Source of the DNA: Salmonella enterica subsp. houtenae serovar Houten
GTDB taxonomy: Bacteria; Pseudomonadota; Gammaproteobacteria; Enterobacterales; Enterobacteriaceae
Length of the DNA: 64,000 bases
Direction of reading: 5' to 3'
Assembly: GCA_900478215.1 (NCBI GenBank)
Contig: LS483478.1
Location: 1,860,001 to 1,924,000 of the forward strand
Below, in pieces: positions 8,578 to 18,088 of the stretch; position 1 is the first letter of the stretch; every line of letters begins with the position of its first letter. A program made the position numbers and the translations under genes. The notes beneath the pieces are model-generated. The model ran no database searches. It was not told where the DNA came from and saw only the letters and a program-made list of their open reading frames with translations.

Positions 8578-10311
8578 TTACATGCGTTCTACGGTTTCGA
8601 TACCCAACGTATCCAGACCCAGTTTCAGCGTTTTCGCCGTCAGTTGCGCCAGTTTCAGACGGCTATTGCGAACCGCGTCATTCTCTGCGCTGAGAATGGG
8701 GCAGTGCTCGTAGAAGCCGGAGAATAGCCCGGCGACGTCATACAGATACGCGCACATGACGTGCGGCGTGCCTTCACGCGCGACCACCGTCAGGGTTTCT
8801 TCAAACTGCAGCAGACGGGCAGCCAGTTGCGCTTCACGATCTTCGCTAATGATAACCGGCGCGCTCGCCAGCGCCTGCTCGTCGATGTCCGCTTTGCGGA
8901 AAACAGACAGCACACGCGTATAGGCATACTGCATATAAGGTGCGGTATTGCCTTCGAAAGCCAACATATTATCCCAGTCGAAGATATAGTCAGTGGTGCG
9001 GTTTTTTGACAGATCGGCGTATTTTACCGCGCCAATACCGACGGCGTTAGCCAGTTTTTCCAGCTCGTCAGCCGGCATATCCGGGTTCTTCTCCGCCACC
9101 AGACGACGCGCGCGCTCCAGCGCCTCATCCAGCAGGTCCGCCAGTTTCACCGTACCGCCCGCGCGAGTTTTAAACGGTTTACCGTCTTTACCCAGCATCA
9201 TGCCGAACATGTGGTGTTCCAGCGGAACGGAATCCGGTACATAACCGGCTTTGCGCACAATGGTCCAGGCTTGCATCAGGTGTTGGTGCTGACGGGAGTC
9301 AATGTAGTAGAGCACGCGGTCGGCGTGCAGCGTTTCGTAACGATATTTGGCGCAGGCGATATCGGTAGTGGTATACAGATAACCGCCATCTTTCTTCTGA
9401 ATGATGACGCCCATCGGGTCGCCTTCCTTGTTTTTAAACTCATCAAGGAAAACCACCGTTGCGCCTTCGCTTTCAACTGCCAGGCCTTTGGCTTTCAGAT
9501 CGGCGACGATGCCCGGCAGCATCGGGTTATACAGGCTTTCGCCTATCACATCGTCACGCGTCAGAGTGACGTTCAGGCGGTCATAGGTGATCTGGTTTTG
9601 CGTCATCGTGATATCAACCAGCTTACGCCACATCTCGCGGAAATAGGCATCACCGCTCTGCAATTTTACGACGTAGTTACGCGCGCGCTCGGCAAACGCT
9701 TCATCTTCGTCATAATGCTTTTTCGCATCGCGGTAAAATCCTTCAAGATCCGCCAGCGCCATGTCGCCCGCGTTTTCCTGCTGCTGTTTTTCCAGCCAGG
9801 CGATAAGCATACCGAACTGGGTACCCCAGTCGCCGACGTGGTTAGCGCGAATAACATGATGGCCCAGAAACTCCAGCGTGCGTACTGCCGCATCGCCGAT
9901 AATCGTGGAGCGTAGATGACCGACGTGCATCTCTTTCGCGACGTTGGGCGCGGAGTAGTCAACGACAATCGTCTGGCGAGTCGGCTGGGAAACGCCCAGA
10001 CGATCGGAGGCCAGAGCCTGTTGCACCTGTTCAGCGAGAAAAGCCGGTTCGAGGAAAATATTGATAAAGCCAGGGCCGGCGATTTCAACCTTGCTGGCGA
10101 TGCTGCTGAGATCCAGATGAGTCAGCACCTGCTCTGCAAGTTGTCGGGGGGCCATACCCAGTTTTTTCGCAACTGCCATCATGCCATTGGCCTGATAGTC
10201 GCCGAACTGAACTTTGGCTGACTGACGAACCTGGGGCTCGCAATCTGCAGGCGCGCCTGCAGCAATCATGGCCTGACTAACTTTTTCTGAGAGAAGAGCC
10301 TGAATATTCAC
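8578..10311 (-). CDS. argS: Arginine--tRNA ligase
   Basis: 577-aa class I aminoacyl-tRNA synthetase, full family length. The HIGH-type signature appears as HVGHLRST after DYSAPNVAKEMHV. As usual for ArgRS there is no canonical KMSKS. The N-terminal Add-1 domain (residues 1-110) and the C-terminal DALR anticodon domain ending in GIETVERM are intact. Transcribed away from yecM; a TATACT -10-like box sits at about 10374-10380 on the minus strand. Confidence 0.98.
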   Translation of the reverse strand: MNIQALLSEKVSQAMIAAGAPADCEPQVRQSAKVQFGDYQANGMMAVAKKLGMAPRQLAEQVLTHLDLSSIASKVEIAGPGFINIFLEPAFLAEQVQQALASDRLGVSQPTRQTIVVDYSAPNVAKEMHVGHLRSTIIGDAAVRTLEFLGHHVIRANHVGDWGTQFGMLIAWLEKQQQENAGDMALADLEGFYRDAKKHYDEDEAFAERARNYVVKLQSGDAYFREMWRKLVDITMTQNQITYDRLNVTLTRDDVIGESLYNPMLPGIVADLKAKGLAVESEGATVVFLDEFKNKEGDPMGVIIQKKDGGYLYTTTDIACAKYRYETLHADRVLYYIDSRQHQHLMQAWTIVRKAGYVPDSVPLEHHMFGMMLGKDGKPFKTRAGGTVKLADLLDEALERARRLVAEKNPDMPADELEKLANAVGIGAVKYADLSKNRTTDYIFDWDNMLAFEGNTAPYMQYAYTRVLSVFRKADIDEQALASAPVIISEDREAQLAARLLQFEETLTVVAREGTPHVMCAYLYDVAGLFSGFYEHCPILSAENDAVRNSRLKLAQLTAKTLKLGLDTLGIETVERM

Positions 10312-10547
10312 CGGAATACCTTACGTTTATGAAGCGGACCGTATTACCCGCGCCAGTTTAAGAATTAGGGCGGGAGTATACTGCAAATGCCCGTTGGCGT
10401 CAGCATTGCGCGCGCGGCGCGTCGCCTGAAATATACGCAACAATAACCTGCATAAGCATTCAACAAACGTCCCATCAAATCAAAGGTTGGTTGACGGGAC
10501 GCAACAGCGTAAATTAGCGGTTTTCACAGCAAGAAGAGCGTCCTGAT

Positions 10548-11135
10548 ATGGCGAACTGGCAACACATTGATGAACTGCATGATATTTCCGCAGATTTACC
10601 GCGCTTCACTCTGGCGTTCAGAGAACTTTCCACTCGCCTTGGTCTGGAGATTAGCGCCCTTGAGGCCGATCACATTTCATTGCGCTGTCACCAGAATACG
10701 ACAGCCGAGCGTTGGCGTCGTGGTCTTCAACAATGCGGCGAGCTACTGTCGGAAAATATTATCAACGGCCGACCGATTTGTCTGTTTAAACTGCATGAGC
10801 CGGTATGTGTGGAACACTGGCGGTTTTCTGTTATTGAATTACCGTGGCCGGGAGAAAAGCGCTATCCGCACGAAGGATGGGAGCATATTGAAATCGTGCT
10901 GCCCGGCGAGCCGGATACGCTGAACGCGAGGGCCTTAGCGTTGTTGTCGGATGAGGGGCTTAGTCAGCCGGGGATCGTGGTTAAAACCAGTTCGCCGCAG
11001 GGCGAGCATGAACGTTTGCCAAACCCTACGCTGGCCGTGACCGATGGCCGCGTCACGGTAAAATTTCATCCATGGTCGATTGAAGCCATTGTCGCCAGTG
11101 AACAGGCTGGCCTATTAAACTGCCGACCGGAGTGA
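10548..11135 (+). CDS. yecM: YecM, VOC-superfamily putative metal-binding protein
   Basis: 195-aa cytosolic protein of the YecM family (vicinal-oxygen-chelate fold). Conserved His/Glu residues in DHISLRCH, and GWEHIEIVLPG near residue 110, are candidate metal ligands. No reaction is known. The gene ends 2 bases before the cutC start, so the two are co-transcribed. The 236-bp gap to argS holds divergent promoters. Confidence 0.93.
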   Translation: MANWQHIDELHDISADLPRFTLAFRELSTRLGLEISALEADHISLRCHQNTTAERWRRGLQQCGELLSENIINGRPICLFKLHEPVCVEHWRFSVIELPWPGEKRYPHEGWEHIEIVLPGEPDTLNARALALLSDEGLSQPGIVVKTSSPQGEHERLPNPTLAVTDGRVTVKFHPWSIEAIVASEQAGLLNCRPE

Positions 11136-11137
11136 AT

Positions 11138-11884
11138 ATGGCGTTACTTGAGATCTGTTGTTACAGCATGGAATGCGCGCTCACCGCGCAGCGAAACGGC
11201 GCGGATCGTATCGAACTGTGCGCCGCGCCGAAAGAAGGGGGGCTTACGCCTTCGCTGGGCGTCTTACGCAGCGTACGCGAGCATATAACGATTCCCGTAC
11301 ATCCGATTATTCGTCCTCGCGGCGGGGATTTTTATTACACTGACGGCGAATTTGCCGCCATGCTGGAGGATATCCGCCTCGTCAGAGAACTGGGCTTTCC
11401 CGGGCTGGTTACTGGCGTGTTGACCCTTGACGGGGAGGTCGATATGCCGCGAATGGCCAAAATAATGGCGGCGGCCGGCCCGCTGGCGGTGACATTCCAC
11501 CGCGCTTTTGATATGTGCGCTAATCCCTTCAATGCGCTAAAGAATCTGGCTGACGCAGGCGTAGCAAGAGTGCTGACCTCCGGGCAAAAATCCGATGCGG
11601 CGCAAGGTTTATCAATAATTATGGAACTTATTGCACAGGGGGATGCTCCAATCATTATGGCTGGTGCGGGGGTTCGTGCAACTAACCTGCAGAATTTCCT
11701 CGATGCCGGAGTACGGGAAGTACACAGTTCCGCCGGAGTCTTACTGCCTTCGCCGATGCGCTATCGCAATCAGGGGTTATCGATGTCTGCCGATATACAG
11801 GCGGACGAGTATTCCCGCTATAGGGTAGAGGGGGCGGCGGTCGCTGAAATGAAAGGAATCATTGTTCGCCATCAGGCCAAATGA
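11138..11884 (+). CDS. cutC: Copper homeostasis protein CutC
   Basis: 248-aa TIM-barrel protein. The start MALLEICCYSMECALTAQ, then NGADRIELC, HPIIRPRGGDF and TFHRAFDM are CutC signatures. A GTG lies 6 bases upstream in frame; the ATG at 11138 gives the family length. CutC was linked to copper tolerance in E. coli, though part of that phenotype has since been assigned to neighbouring regulation. Second gene after yecM. Confidence 0.95.
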   Translation: MALLEICCYSMECALTAQRNGADRIELCAAPKEGGLTPSLGVLRSVREHITIPVHPIIRPRGGDFYYTDGEFAAMLEDIRLVRELGFPGLVTGVLTLDGEVDMPRMAKIMAAAGPLAVTFHRAFDMCANPFNALKNLADAGVARVLTSGQKSDAAQGLSIIMELIAQGDAPIIMAGAGVRATNLQNFLDAGVREVHSSAGVLLPSPMRYRNQGLSMSADIQADEYSRYRVEGAAVAEMKGIIVRHQAK

Positions 11885-11930
11885 TTTTTACCGTTGCATC
11901 ATGTCGCCCAATATGATGCTTGCTCGTACC

Positions 11931-11964
11931 AGGCCCCTGCCAATTCAACAGGGGCCTTTTTTTA
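11931..11964 (+). terminator. Terminator after cutC
   Basis: AGGCCCCTG and CAGGGGCCT form a perfect 9-bp GC-rich stem followed by seven T, 46 bases after the cutC stop. Confidence 0.9.
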
Positions 11965-12012
11965 TCTTTCTCCTGCCTGTTTCGGTCTGCAACTGTGTTG
12001 GTTTTTCGCGTT

Positions 12013-12050
12013 TATCCCAGTCGCTTACTGATGTAAGCGACTGGGATTCA
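12013..12050. repeat. ERIC core fragment (14-bp perfect inverted repeat)
   Basis: TCCCAGTCGCTTAC and GTAAGCGACTGGGA form a perfect stem around TGAT, and the right side (ATGTAAGCGACTGGGATTCA) resembles the central ERIC sequence used for ERIC typing. Only the core is present, so this is a shortened ERIC/IRU copy, between cutC and cmoB. Confidence 0.65.
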
Positions 12051-12114
12051 CAGCGCCGCCTTGCTACAAACCGAACTATTGGGCGAAAAATGAGATGCAG
12101 CTCCTTTCATACTA

Positions 12115-13086
12115 TCACGGCTTGCGCGCAATCAGCACCGCCCTGCGCGGGGCAGGATAGCCTTCCACCGTTTTATTGCTGTCGTTCGGGTCAAGAAAAT
12201 CGGCCAGCGACTCGGTAACCATCCATTCGGTACGGCGCTGTTCTTCCGTAGTGGTGATGCAAACGTCAGCGATACGTACATCAACAAAACCGCATTTTTC
12301 CAGCCATTTCTTTAACGCCGGCGCGGAAGGAATAAAATAGACGTTACGCATCTGCGCATAGCGATCCCCGGGCACCAGAACGGTATTTTCATCGCCGTCG
12401 ACCACCAGTGTTTCCAGCACCAGTTCACCCTCGTTGACCAGTTGGTCTTTTAATTGCCACAGATGCTCCAGCGGCGAGCGGCGGTGATAAAACACCCCCA
12501 TCGAGAAGACGGTATCAAACGCTTTCAGCGCCGGGAGTTGTTCAATACCCAACGGCAGCAGATGTGCACGCTGATCGTTACCCAACAGTTTACGCACCGC
12601 CTCAAACTGGCAGAGGAAAAGCTGTGTAGGATCGATGCCGACCGCCAGATGCGCGCCTGCGCCAATCATCCGCCACAGGTGATAGCCGCTGCCGCAGCCG
12701 ACATCAAGGATCGTCCGGCCGGTTAAGTCTGACAGATGCGGCAGTACGCGATCCCACTTCCAGTCGGAACGCCATTCCGTATCAATATTGACGCCATAAA
12801 GCGAGAACGGGCCTTTACGCCACGGCATCAGGTTACGCAGCAACGTATCAATACGCTTTAGTTGACCTTCGCTGAGCGGCGTTTCGCTTTCCGCCGTGAC
12901 GCTGTGCAGTAAATCCAGCCGCCAGGGCGTGATTTCCGGTAAAAATTCTACCGCGTTAGACCACTGTTTAAACAAGCCATGCTGCTGTTCGCGTTGCCAG
13001 GCGGCAATCTGCGCAGGCAACGTTTCCAGCCAGTGGGAGAGAGAATTTTTAGCAATGAGCTGATAAAAGTTACCAAACTCGATCAT
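12115..13086 (-). CDS. cmoB: tRNA U34 carboxymethyltransferase CmoB
   Basis: 323-aa SAM-like methyltransferase fold. It transfers a carboxymethyl group from carboxy-SAM to 5-hydroxyuridine at tRNA position 34, giving cmo5U and wider wobble decoding. The SAM-binding motif TILDVGCGSGYHLWRM lies near residue 120. The start at MIEFGNFYQL (13086) gives the usual 323 aa and overlaps the cmoA stop by 4 bases (ATGA), so the pair is coupled. Confidence 0.97.
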   Translation of the reverse strand: MIEFGNFYQLIAKNSLSHWLETLPAQIAAWQREQQHGLFKQWSNAVEFLPEITPWRLDLLHSVTAESETPLSEGQLKRIDTLLRNLMPWRKGPFSLYGVNIDTEWRSDWKWDRVLPHLSDLTGRTILDVGCGSGYHLWRMIGAGAHLAVGIDPTQLFLCQFEAVRKLLGNDQRAHLLPLGIEQLPALKAFDTVFSMGVFYHRRSPLEHLWQLKDQLVNEGELVLETLVVDGDENTVLVPGDRYAQMRNVYFIPSAPALKKWLEKCGFVDVRIADVCITTTEEQRRTEWMVTESLADFLDPNDSNKTVEGYPAPRRAVLIARKP

Positions 13087-13826
13087 GCGGCAACTCCGGC
13101 TTTTAACGCGACAAGCGACCCGAAATTGAAGCACTGGAACCACAGTTCGCTGTGTTCGAAACCAGCTTTATGCAGGCGCGCTTTATGCGTTTCCACCGAG
13201 TCGGTGAGCATCACATTTTCCAGCATACTGCGCTTCTGGCTGATCTCCAGTTCGCTGTACCCATTCGCGCGTTTAAAATCGTGGTGCATGCTGAATAACA
13301 GTTCGCCCACTTTAGCGTCTTCAAAGCTGAATTTTTCCGATAGCACTAGCGCGCCGCCGGGATTTAATCCCAGGTAAATTTTATCCAGCAATGCCTGACG
13401 TTCGGCAGGTTCAAGGAATTGCAGGGTAAAATTCAGCACTACCATTGAAGCGTTTTCAATCGCGATATCGCGGATATCGCCTTCAACTACCTCGACCGGC
13501 GTTGGCGCTTTATACGCATCAATATGGCGGCGGCAGCGTTCGATCATGGCTGGGGAGTTATCGACGGCGATAATCCGACAATGCTCATGGCGGATATTAC
13601 GCCGAACAGACAGCGTCGCGGCGCCAAGCGAGCAGCCCAGATCGTAGATTTGCGTGTTCGGCTGCACAAAACGCTCAGCCAACATGCCGATCATAGAGAT
13701 GATATTGGAGTAGCCTGGCACCGAACGTTGAATCATGTCGGGGAAAACTTCGGCTACTCGTTCATCAAAAGTCCAGTCGCCGAGACGGGCGATAGGCGCA
13801 GAAAAAAGCGTGTCGCGGTGAGACAT
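13083..13826 (-). CDS. cmoA: Carboxy-S-adenosyl-L-methionine synthase CmoA
   Basis: 247-aa enzyme that makes carboxy-SAM from SAM and prephenate, the donor used by CmoB. The motif IYDLGCSLGAATLSVRRN is the SAM-site GxGxG region, and DNSPAMIERC follows. First gene of the cmoAB pair, with the ATGA overlap to cmoB. Confidence 0.97.
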   Translation of the reverse strand: MSHRDTLFSAPIARLGDWTFDERVAEVFPDMIQRSVPGYSNIISMIGMLAERFVQPNTQIYDLGCSLGAATLSVRRNIRHEHCRIIAVDNSPAMIERCRRHIDAYKAPTPVEVVEGDIRDIAIENASMVVLNFTLQFLEPAERQALLDKIYLGLNPGGALVLSEKFSFEDAKVGELLFSMHHDFKRANGYSELEISQKRSMLENVMLTDSVETHKARLHKAGFEHSELWFQCFNFGSLVALKAGVAA

Positions 13827-13865
13827 AACATATACATCCGGAAAAATAAGGGCGCATATTGTGCG

Positions 13866-14261
13866 CTAATACAGGGAGAAAACCAACTCCCAGGGCATAT
13901 ACCACAGGTTTGCCAGCACCATCAGCAACAATGCGCACCAGGTGGCGTTCATTCCTGCCCGCCGCCAGCGGAACAGACGATGATGGAAACCGTAATAATG
14001 CATCAGCCGACCGGTGATTAAAATAATGCCGCAGATATGCACCATCCATGTTTCGGCGCCATTCATTTCCATAAACAGCAACAGCACCAGCGCGACAGGA
14101 ATATATTCCACTGCATTACCATGAATACGGATGGCGCTTTGAAGTTCGCTAAAACCGCCGTCGCCATAGGCGACACGGTACTGCATTCGCAAGCGAACGA
14201 CGTCAAAAGAGAACTTCATTAACAATAACGCACCCAGGACGGCATAAAGCGCGCTTACCAT
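13866..14261 (-). CDS. yecN: YecN, MAPEG-family inner membrane protein
   Basis: 131-aa protein with about four hydrophobic helices and the MAPEG-type segment RMQYRVAYGDGG...AIRIHGNAVEYIPVALVLL, where the Asn/Glu pair is typical of this glutathione-dependent membrane family. Bacterial YecN has no established substrate. Upstream of cmoA on the same strand with a 39-bp gap, so possibly co-transcribed. Confidence 0.92.
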   Translation of the reverse strand: MVSALYAVLGALLLMKFSFDVVRLRMQYRVAYGDGGFSELQSAIRIHGNAVEYIPVALVLLLFMEMNGAETWMVHICGIILITGRLMHYYGFHHRLFRWRRAGMNATWCALLLMVLANLWYMPWELVFSLY

Positions 14262-14282
14262 ACAAACTCCCTTTACTCTTCA

Positions 14283-14468
14283 TTCTTCAAGTTGCATGCG
14301 CGTTGGCTGTAGATACTCGACTCATCCCTGGTCCTCGCCCCATACAGGGACACTGCAAGCCGCGTTCAAATCTACCCCGGCAGATTTGTCGTTCACCCCA
14401 GTCACTGACTTAATGTAAGCTCTCGGGGGCTCTCCCTTGCCATCTTCCTGCAACTCGAATTTTAGAGT
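14283..14468. repeat. ERIC-type element with extra internal sequence
   Basis: The yecN-yecE gap holds an element that begins TTCAAGTTGCATGCGCGTTG and ends in CTGCAACTCGAATTT. It contains the ERIC core CCCCAGTCACTGACTTAATG and then TAAGCTCTCGGGG. At about 185 bp it is longer than the standard 126-127 bp, with an extra inner block around 14340-14395. Confidence 0.75.
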
Positions 14469-14508
14469 AAGTAATGGCTGATGGCATTGTCTATGATAGG
14501 GGGCATTT

Positions 14509-15327
14509 TCAGAAAAGAGAAGATTGCTGAGGAATAGACGGAGCAGTGCCGATTTCCGGTAAGACGCTGCGCAAATCATGCCAAAGCGTATTCACCAGTT
14601 CCGGCGCCTGCGCGATATCCGGAGTATGTAAAAATAGAAAAGGTGTGGTGGCCTGCCGCCATTGCGGGAGTTTCTGCAACCAGGCGGCGAAAAACTCACG
14701 ATTTTGCGCCATATTATCGCTACCGATAAAACGCACCATCGGATGGCTGGCCGTCACGACCGCATGTACCGGGACTTTGGGCTTTTTTCGCTGCGCGTCG
14801 CGGACGGCCTCGCTGTGGGGATGGGCGGCATGTACCGGACGGCTATCCAGGATCACGCGGTTTACGCCGCGTTCGTGTAACCCTCGATTGAACCGCTGTT
14901 CATCCTCACCTTTGTCAAAAAAACACGGATGACGAACTTCTACTCCATAGGTAAACGTGGCGGGGAGCGCATCAAGAAATTGCCATAAGGCGGGGAGATC
15001 GCGCGGTCCAAAGACGGCAGGCAACTGTAGCCAGTATTGGCCAATGCGCGTTTCCAGCGGCGCCAGACGGTTAAAAAACTCCTGCACCAGATCGTCGCAA
15101 TGACGCAGAGCGGCCTGGTGAGAAATGGTTGCGGGAAATTTGAAACAAAAACGAAAATCATCCGTAGTTTGCGCATACCAGCGATCGACAATTTCCGCTT
15201 TCGGCAGTGCGTAAAGCGTGGTGTTGCCCTCCACGCAGTTAAAGTGGCGGGCATACTCTTCCAGACTGGTGATGCCGAGCCGCGCCCATTTCGGGTGCGA
15301 CCATTGCGGCAAGCCAATGTAGATCAT
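14509..15327 (-). CDS. yecE: YecE, DUF72 protein
   Basis: 272-aa TIM-barrel-like DUF72 protein. It opens with MIYIGLPQWSHPKWARLGI and has the family blocks FRFCFKFPATISH and VEVRHPCFF. Biochemical function is unknown. Its start overlaps the yecD stop by 4 bases (ATGA), so the two are one transcript with yecD first. Confidence 0.93.
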   Translation of the reverse strand: MIYIGLPQWSHPKWARLGITSLEEYARHFNCVEGNTTLYALPKAEIVDRWYAQTTDDFRFCFKFPATISHQAALRHCDDLVQEFFNRLAPLETRIGQYWLQLPAVFGPRDLPALWQFLDALPATFTYGVEVRHPCFFDKGEDEQRFNRGLHERGVNRVILDSRPVHAAHPHSEAVRDAQRKKPKVPVHAVVTASHPMVRFIGSDNMAQNREFFAAWLQKLPQWRQATTPFLFLHTPDIAQAPELVNTLWHDLRSVLPEIGTAPSIPQQSSLF

Positions 15328-15890
15328 AAGGCGTTTAAAATATCCTCTACGCTGCGTACCCGGCCAATGCGCGGAAAAATATGCGTCATACTGCTCTGAT
15401 GCTGCTCACTGCTGGCGGCGCTACAGGCATCTTCGGCAATAACAAGGTTAAATCCCAACTCCCAGGCGTTACGCGCTGTGGATTCGACGCCAATATTGGT
15501 TGAGATCCCGCACAATATAATGGTGTTGATACCCCGGCGGCGAAGCTGTAATTCCAAATCGGTGCCGTAAAACGCGCCCCACTGGCGTTTAGTCACTTCC
15601 AGATCGCTGTCAGTTTTACCCAATGCCGCAGGCCAGGTCCACCAATTTTCCGGCAGCGCTTGCGCAGGCGTTGAAGCATCAACCGGTTGTTTTAACGCCT
15701 CGGCATAATCGTCAGACCATCCGACGCGAACCATGACCACTGGCGAACCATTGGCGCGACACTTTTCCGCCAGCCGCGCGGCGCGGGAGACCACCTCATT
15801 CGCCGTGTACGGGCCACCGGCGAAAGGAAGTATCCCTTCCTGTAAATCAATAACCACCAGGGCGGTTGTGGTCGCGTTGAGTTTCAGCAT
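15324..15890 (-). CDS. yecD: YecD, isochorismatase-family hydrolase
   Basis: 188-aa cysteine hydrolase of the isochorismatase-like superfamily. Catalytic Asp in ALVVIDLQEG, Lys in VTKRQWGAF, and Cys in TIILCGISTNIGVE form the family triad. Substrate unknown. An in-frame ATG lies 9 bases upstream; the start at 15890 (MLKLNATTTALV) agrees with the E. coli protein and has AAGGAG 11 bases before it. Coupled to yecE. Confidence 0.94.
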   Translation of the reverse strand: MLKLNATTTALVVIDLQEGILPFAGGPYTANEVVSRAARLAEKCRANGSPVVMVRVGWSDDYAEALKQPVDASTPAQALPENWWTWPAALGKTDSDLEVTKRQWGAFYGTDLELQLRRRGINTIILCGISTNIGVESTARNAWELGFNLVIAEDACSAASSEQHQSSMTHIFPRIGRVRSVEDILNAL

Positions 15891-15899
15891 GATAATCAC

Positions 15900-16214
15900 T
15901 CTCCTTAAAATAGCGGATTTCGTTACACCTTAATCGCGATTAAAGAGGAAAGGGGCGACAAATATTGTTAATTTTTGTGAGCATACGCAATACCCGCGTG
16001 AAAAACCCGGGTACAGTCAGTATGAACCAGGCGTCGATACCGCATGAAACGGGCAAGTTATCGCTCCCATGCTGGATTGACTCTTATCGTGCGGCAGAAT
16101 TTCCAGTATAATAGCCGCCTTTTTTCATCCAGTTGTGACATACAGCTAAAGCTGCGACTTCGTCGCCTGCATGGCAGGCAACAATCCGCCTGCGGCTAAG
16201 TTAAGGGATATCTC
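15900..16214 (+). promoter_or_regulatory. aspS upstream region with -10 box
   Basis: 315 bp between the divergent yecD and aspS genes. A perfect -10 hexamer TATAAT lies at 16107-16112. The best -35-like TTGACT (16077-16082) is 24 bases away, too far for an ordinary sigma-70 spacer, so the true -35 is weak. A leader of about 95 bases with short inverted repeats (GCAGGC, CCGCCTGCGG) precedes the ATG. Confidence 0.5.
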
Positions 16215-17987
16215 ATGCGTACAGAATATTGCGGACAGCTACGTCTGTCCCACGTGGGGCAGCAGGTGACTCTGTGTGGTTGGGTCAACCGTCGTCGTGA
16301 TCTTGGCAGCCTGATCTTTATCGATATGCGCGACCGCGAAGGTATTGTGCAGGTGTTTTTCGATCCGGATCGTGCGGACGCGTTAAAGCTGGCCTCTGAA
16401 CTGCGTAATGAGTTCTGCATTCAGGTCACGGGCACCGTGCGTGCGCGTGACGCGAAAAACGTCAATGCGGATATGGCGACCGGCGAAATTGAAGTACTGG
16501 CGTCTTCTCTCACTATCATCAACCGTGCGGACTCGCTGCCGCTTGACGCTAACCACGTTAATACCGAAGAGGCGCGTCTCAAGTACCGCTATCTGGATTT
16601 GCGTCGTCCGGAAATGGCGCAGCGCCTGAAAACTCGCGCCAAAATTACCAGCCTGGTGCGTCGTTTTATGGACGAGCACGGCTTTCTTGATATCGAAACG
16701 CCGATGCTGACCAAAGCGACGCCGGAAGGCGCGCGCGACTATCTGGTGCCTTCACGCGTTCACAAAGGTAAATTCTACGCATTGCCGCAGTCGCCGCAGT
16801 TGTTCAAACAGCTTCTGATGATGTCCGGTTTCGACCGTTACTATCAGATAGTCAAATGCTTCCGTGATGAAGATTTACGTGCTGACCGCCAGCCTGAATT
16901 TACGCAGATCGACGTCGAGACGTCTTTCATGACCGCGCCGCAGGTGCGTGAAGTGATGGAAGCGTTGGTGCGCCATCTGTGGCTGGAAGTGAAAGGCGTG
17001 GATCTGGGGGATTTCCCGGTCATGACGTTTGCCGAAGCGGAGCGTCGTTACGGTTCCGACAAACCAGACCTGCGTAACCCGATGGAGCTGGTGGATGTCG
17101 CTGACCTGCTGAAATCGGTAGAGTTCGCGGTCTTCGCGGGCCCGGCTAACGATCCGAAAGGCCGCGTAGCTGCGCTGCGTGTGCCGGGCGGCGCACAGCT
17201 TAGCCGTAAGCAGATCGACGATTACGGTAATTTTGTTAAGATCTACGGCGCGAAAGGCCTGGCGTATATCAAAGTTAACGAGCGCGCGAAAGGTCTGGAC
17301 GGGATCAACAGTCCGGTGGCCAAGTTCCTGACCGCCGACATCGTAGACGCTATCCTTGAATGTACCGGCGCGCAGGACGGCGATATGATTTTCTTCGGCG
17401 CGGATAACAAAAAAGTGGTTGCCGATGCGCTGGGCGCGCTGCGTCTGAAACTGGGCAAAGATCTGAGCCTGACCGACGAAGACAAATGGGCGCCGCTGTG
17501 GGTGATTGACTTCCCGATGTTCGAAGACGACGGCGAAGGCGGTCTGACCGCGATGCACCATCCGTTCACCGCCCCGCGTGACATGACGGCGTCTGAGCTG
17601 AAAACTGCGCCGGAAGACGCCGTCGCTAACGCTTACGATATGGTGATTAACGGCTATGAAGTGGGCGGCGGTTCGGTGCGTATTCACAACGGTGAAATGC
17701 AGCAAACCGTATTTGGTATTCTCGGTATCAATGAGCAGGAGCAGCGCGAGAAGTTCGGCTTCTTGCTGGATGCGTTAAAATACGGTACGCCGCCGCACGC
17801 GGGCCTGGCGTTTGGTCTGGACCGTCTGACCATGCTGTTGACCGGCACCGACAATATTCGTGATGTTATCGCCTTCCCGAAAACGACCGCCGCCGCGTGT
17901 CTGATGACCGAAGCGCCGAGTTTCGCCAACCAGGCGGCGTTGACGGAGTTGGGGATTCAGGTTGTGAAGAAAGCCGAGAATAACTGA
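16215..17987 (+). CDS. aspS: Aspartate--tRNA ligase
   Basis: 590-aa class IIb synthetase of the bacterial discriminating type. It has the N-terminal OB anticodon domain (residues 1-105), motif 2 (FRDEDLRADRQPEFTQID), the bacterial GAD insertion (about residues 290-410), and motif 3 (GLAFGLDRLTMLL) near residue 535. Full length. Followed by nudB. Confidence 0.98.
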   Translation: MRTEYCGQLRLSHVGQQVTLCGWVNRRRDLGSLIFIDMRDREGIVQVFFDPDRADALKLASELRNEFCIQVTGTVRARDAKNVNADMATGEIEVLASSLTIINRADSLPLDANHVNTEEARLKYRYLDLRRPEMAQRLKTRAKITSLVRRFMDEHGFLDIETPMLTKATPEGARDYLVPSRVHKGKFYALPQSPQLFKQLLMMSGFDRYYQIVKCFRDEDLRADRQPEFTQIDVETSFMTAPQVREVMEALVRHLWLEVKGVDLGDFPVMTFAEAERRYGSDKPDLRNPMELVDVADLLKSVEFAVFAGPANDPKGRVAALRVPGGAQLSRKQIDDYGNFVKIYGAKGLAYIKVNERAKGLDGINSPVAKFLTADIVDAILECTGAQDGDMIFFGADNKKVVADALGALRLKLGKDLSLTDEDKWAPLWVIDFPMFEDDGEGGLTAMHHPFTAPRDMTASELKTAPEDAVANAYDMVINGYEVGGGSVRIHNGEMQQTVFGILGINEQEQREKFGFLLDALKYGTPPHAGLAFGLDRLTMLLTGTDNIRDVIAFPKTTAAACLMTEAPSFANQAALTELGIQVVKKAENN

Positions 17988-18088
17988 TATGAACAATGTA
18001 CACGACATCATTCGCGTGATATCGCGGCGGCCTGCAAGGGCGAGTCTCATAATGAGCGGTGTCATTCAACAGCCAACAACGAGGCCGC

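Noticed and set aside
16077..16112. TTGACT and TATAAT as a sigma-70 promoter pair for aspS
   Set aside because: The spacer is 24 bases, well beyond the normal 16-18; only the -10 is kept.
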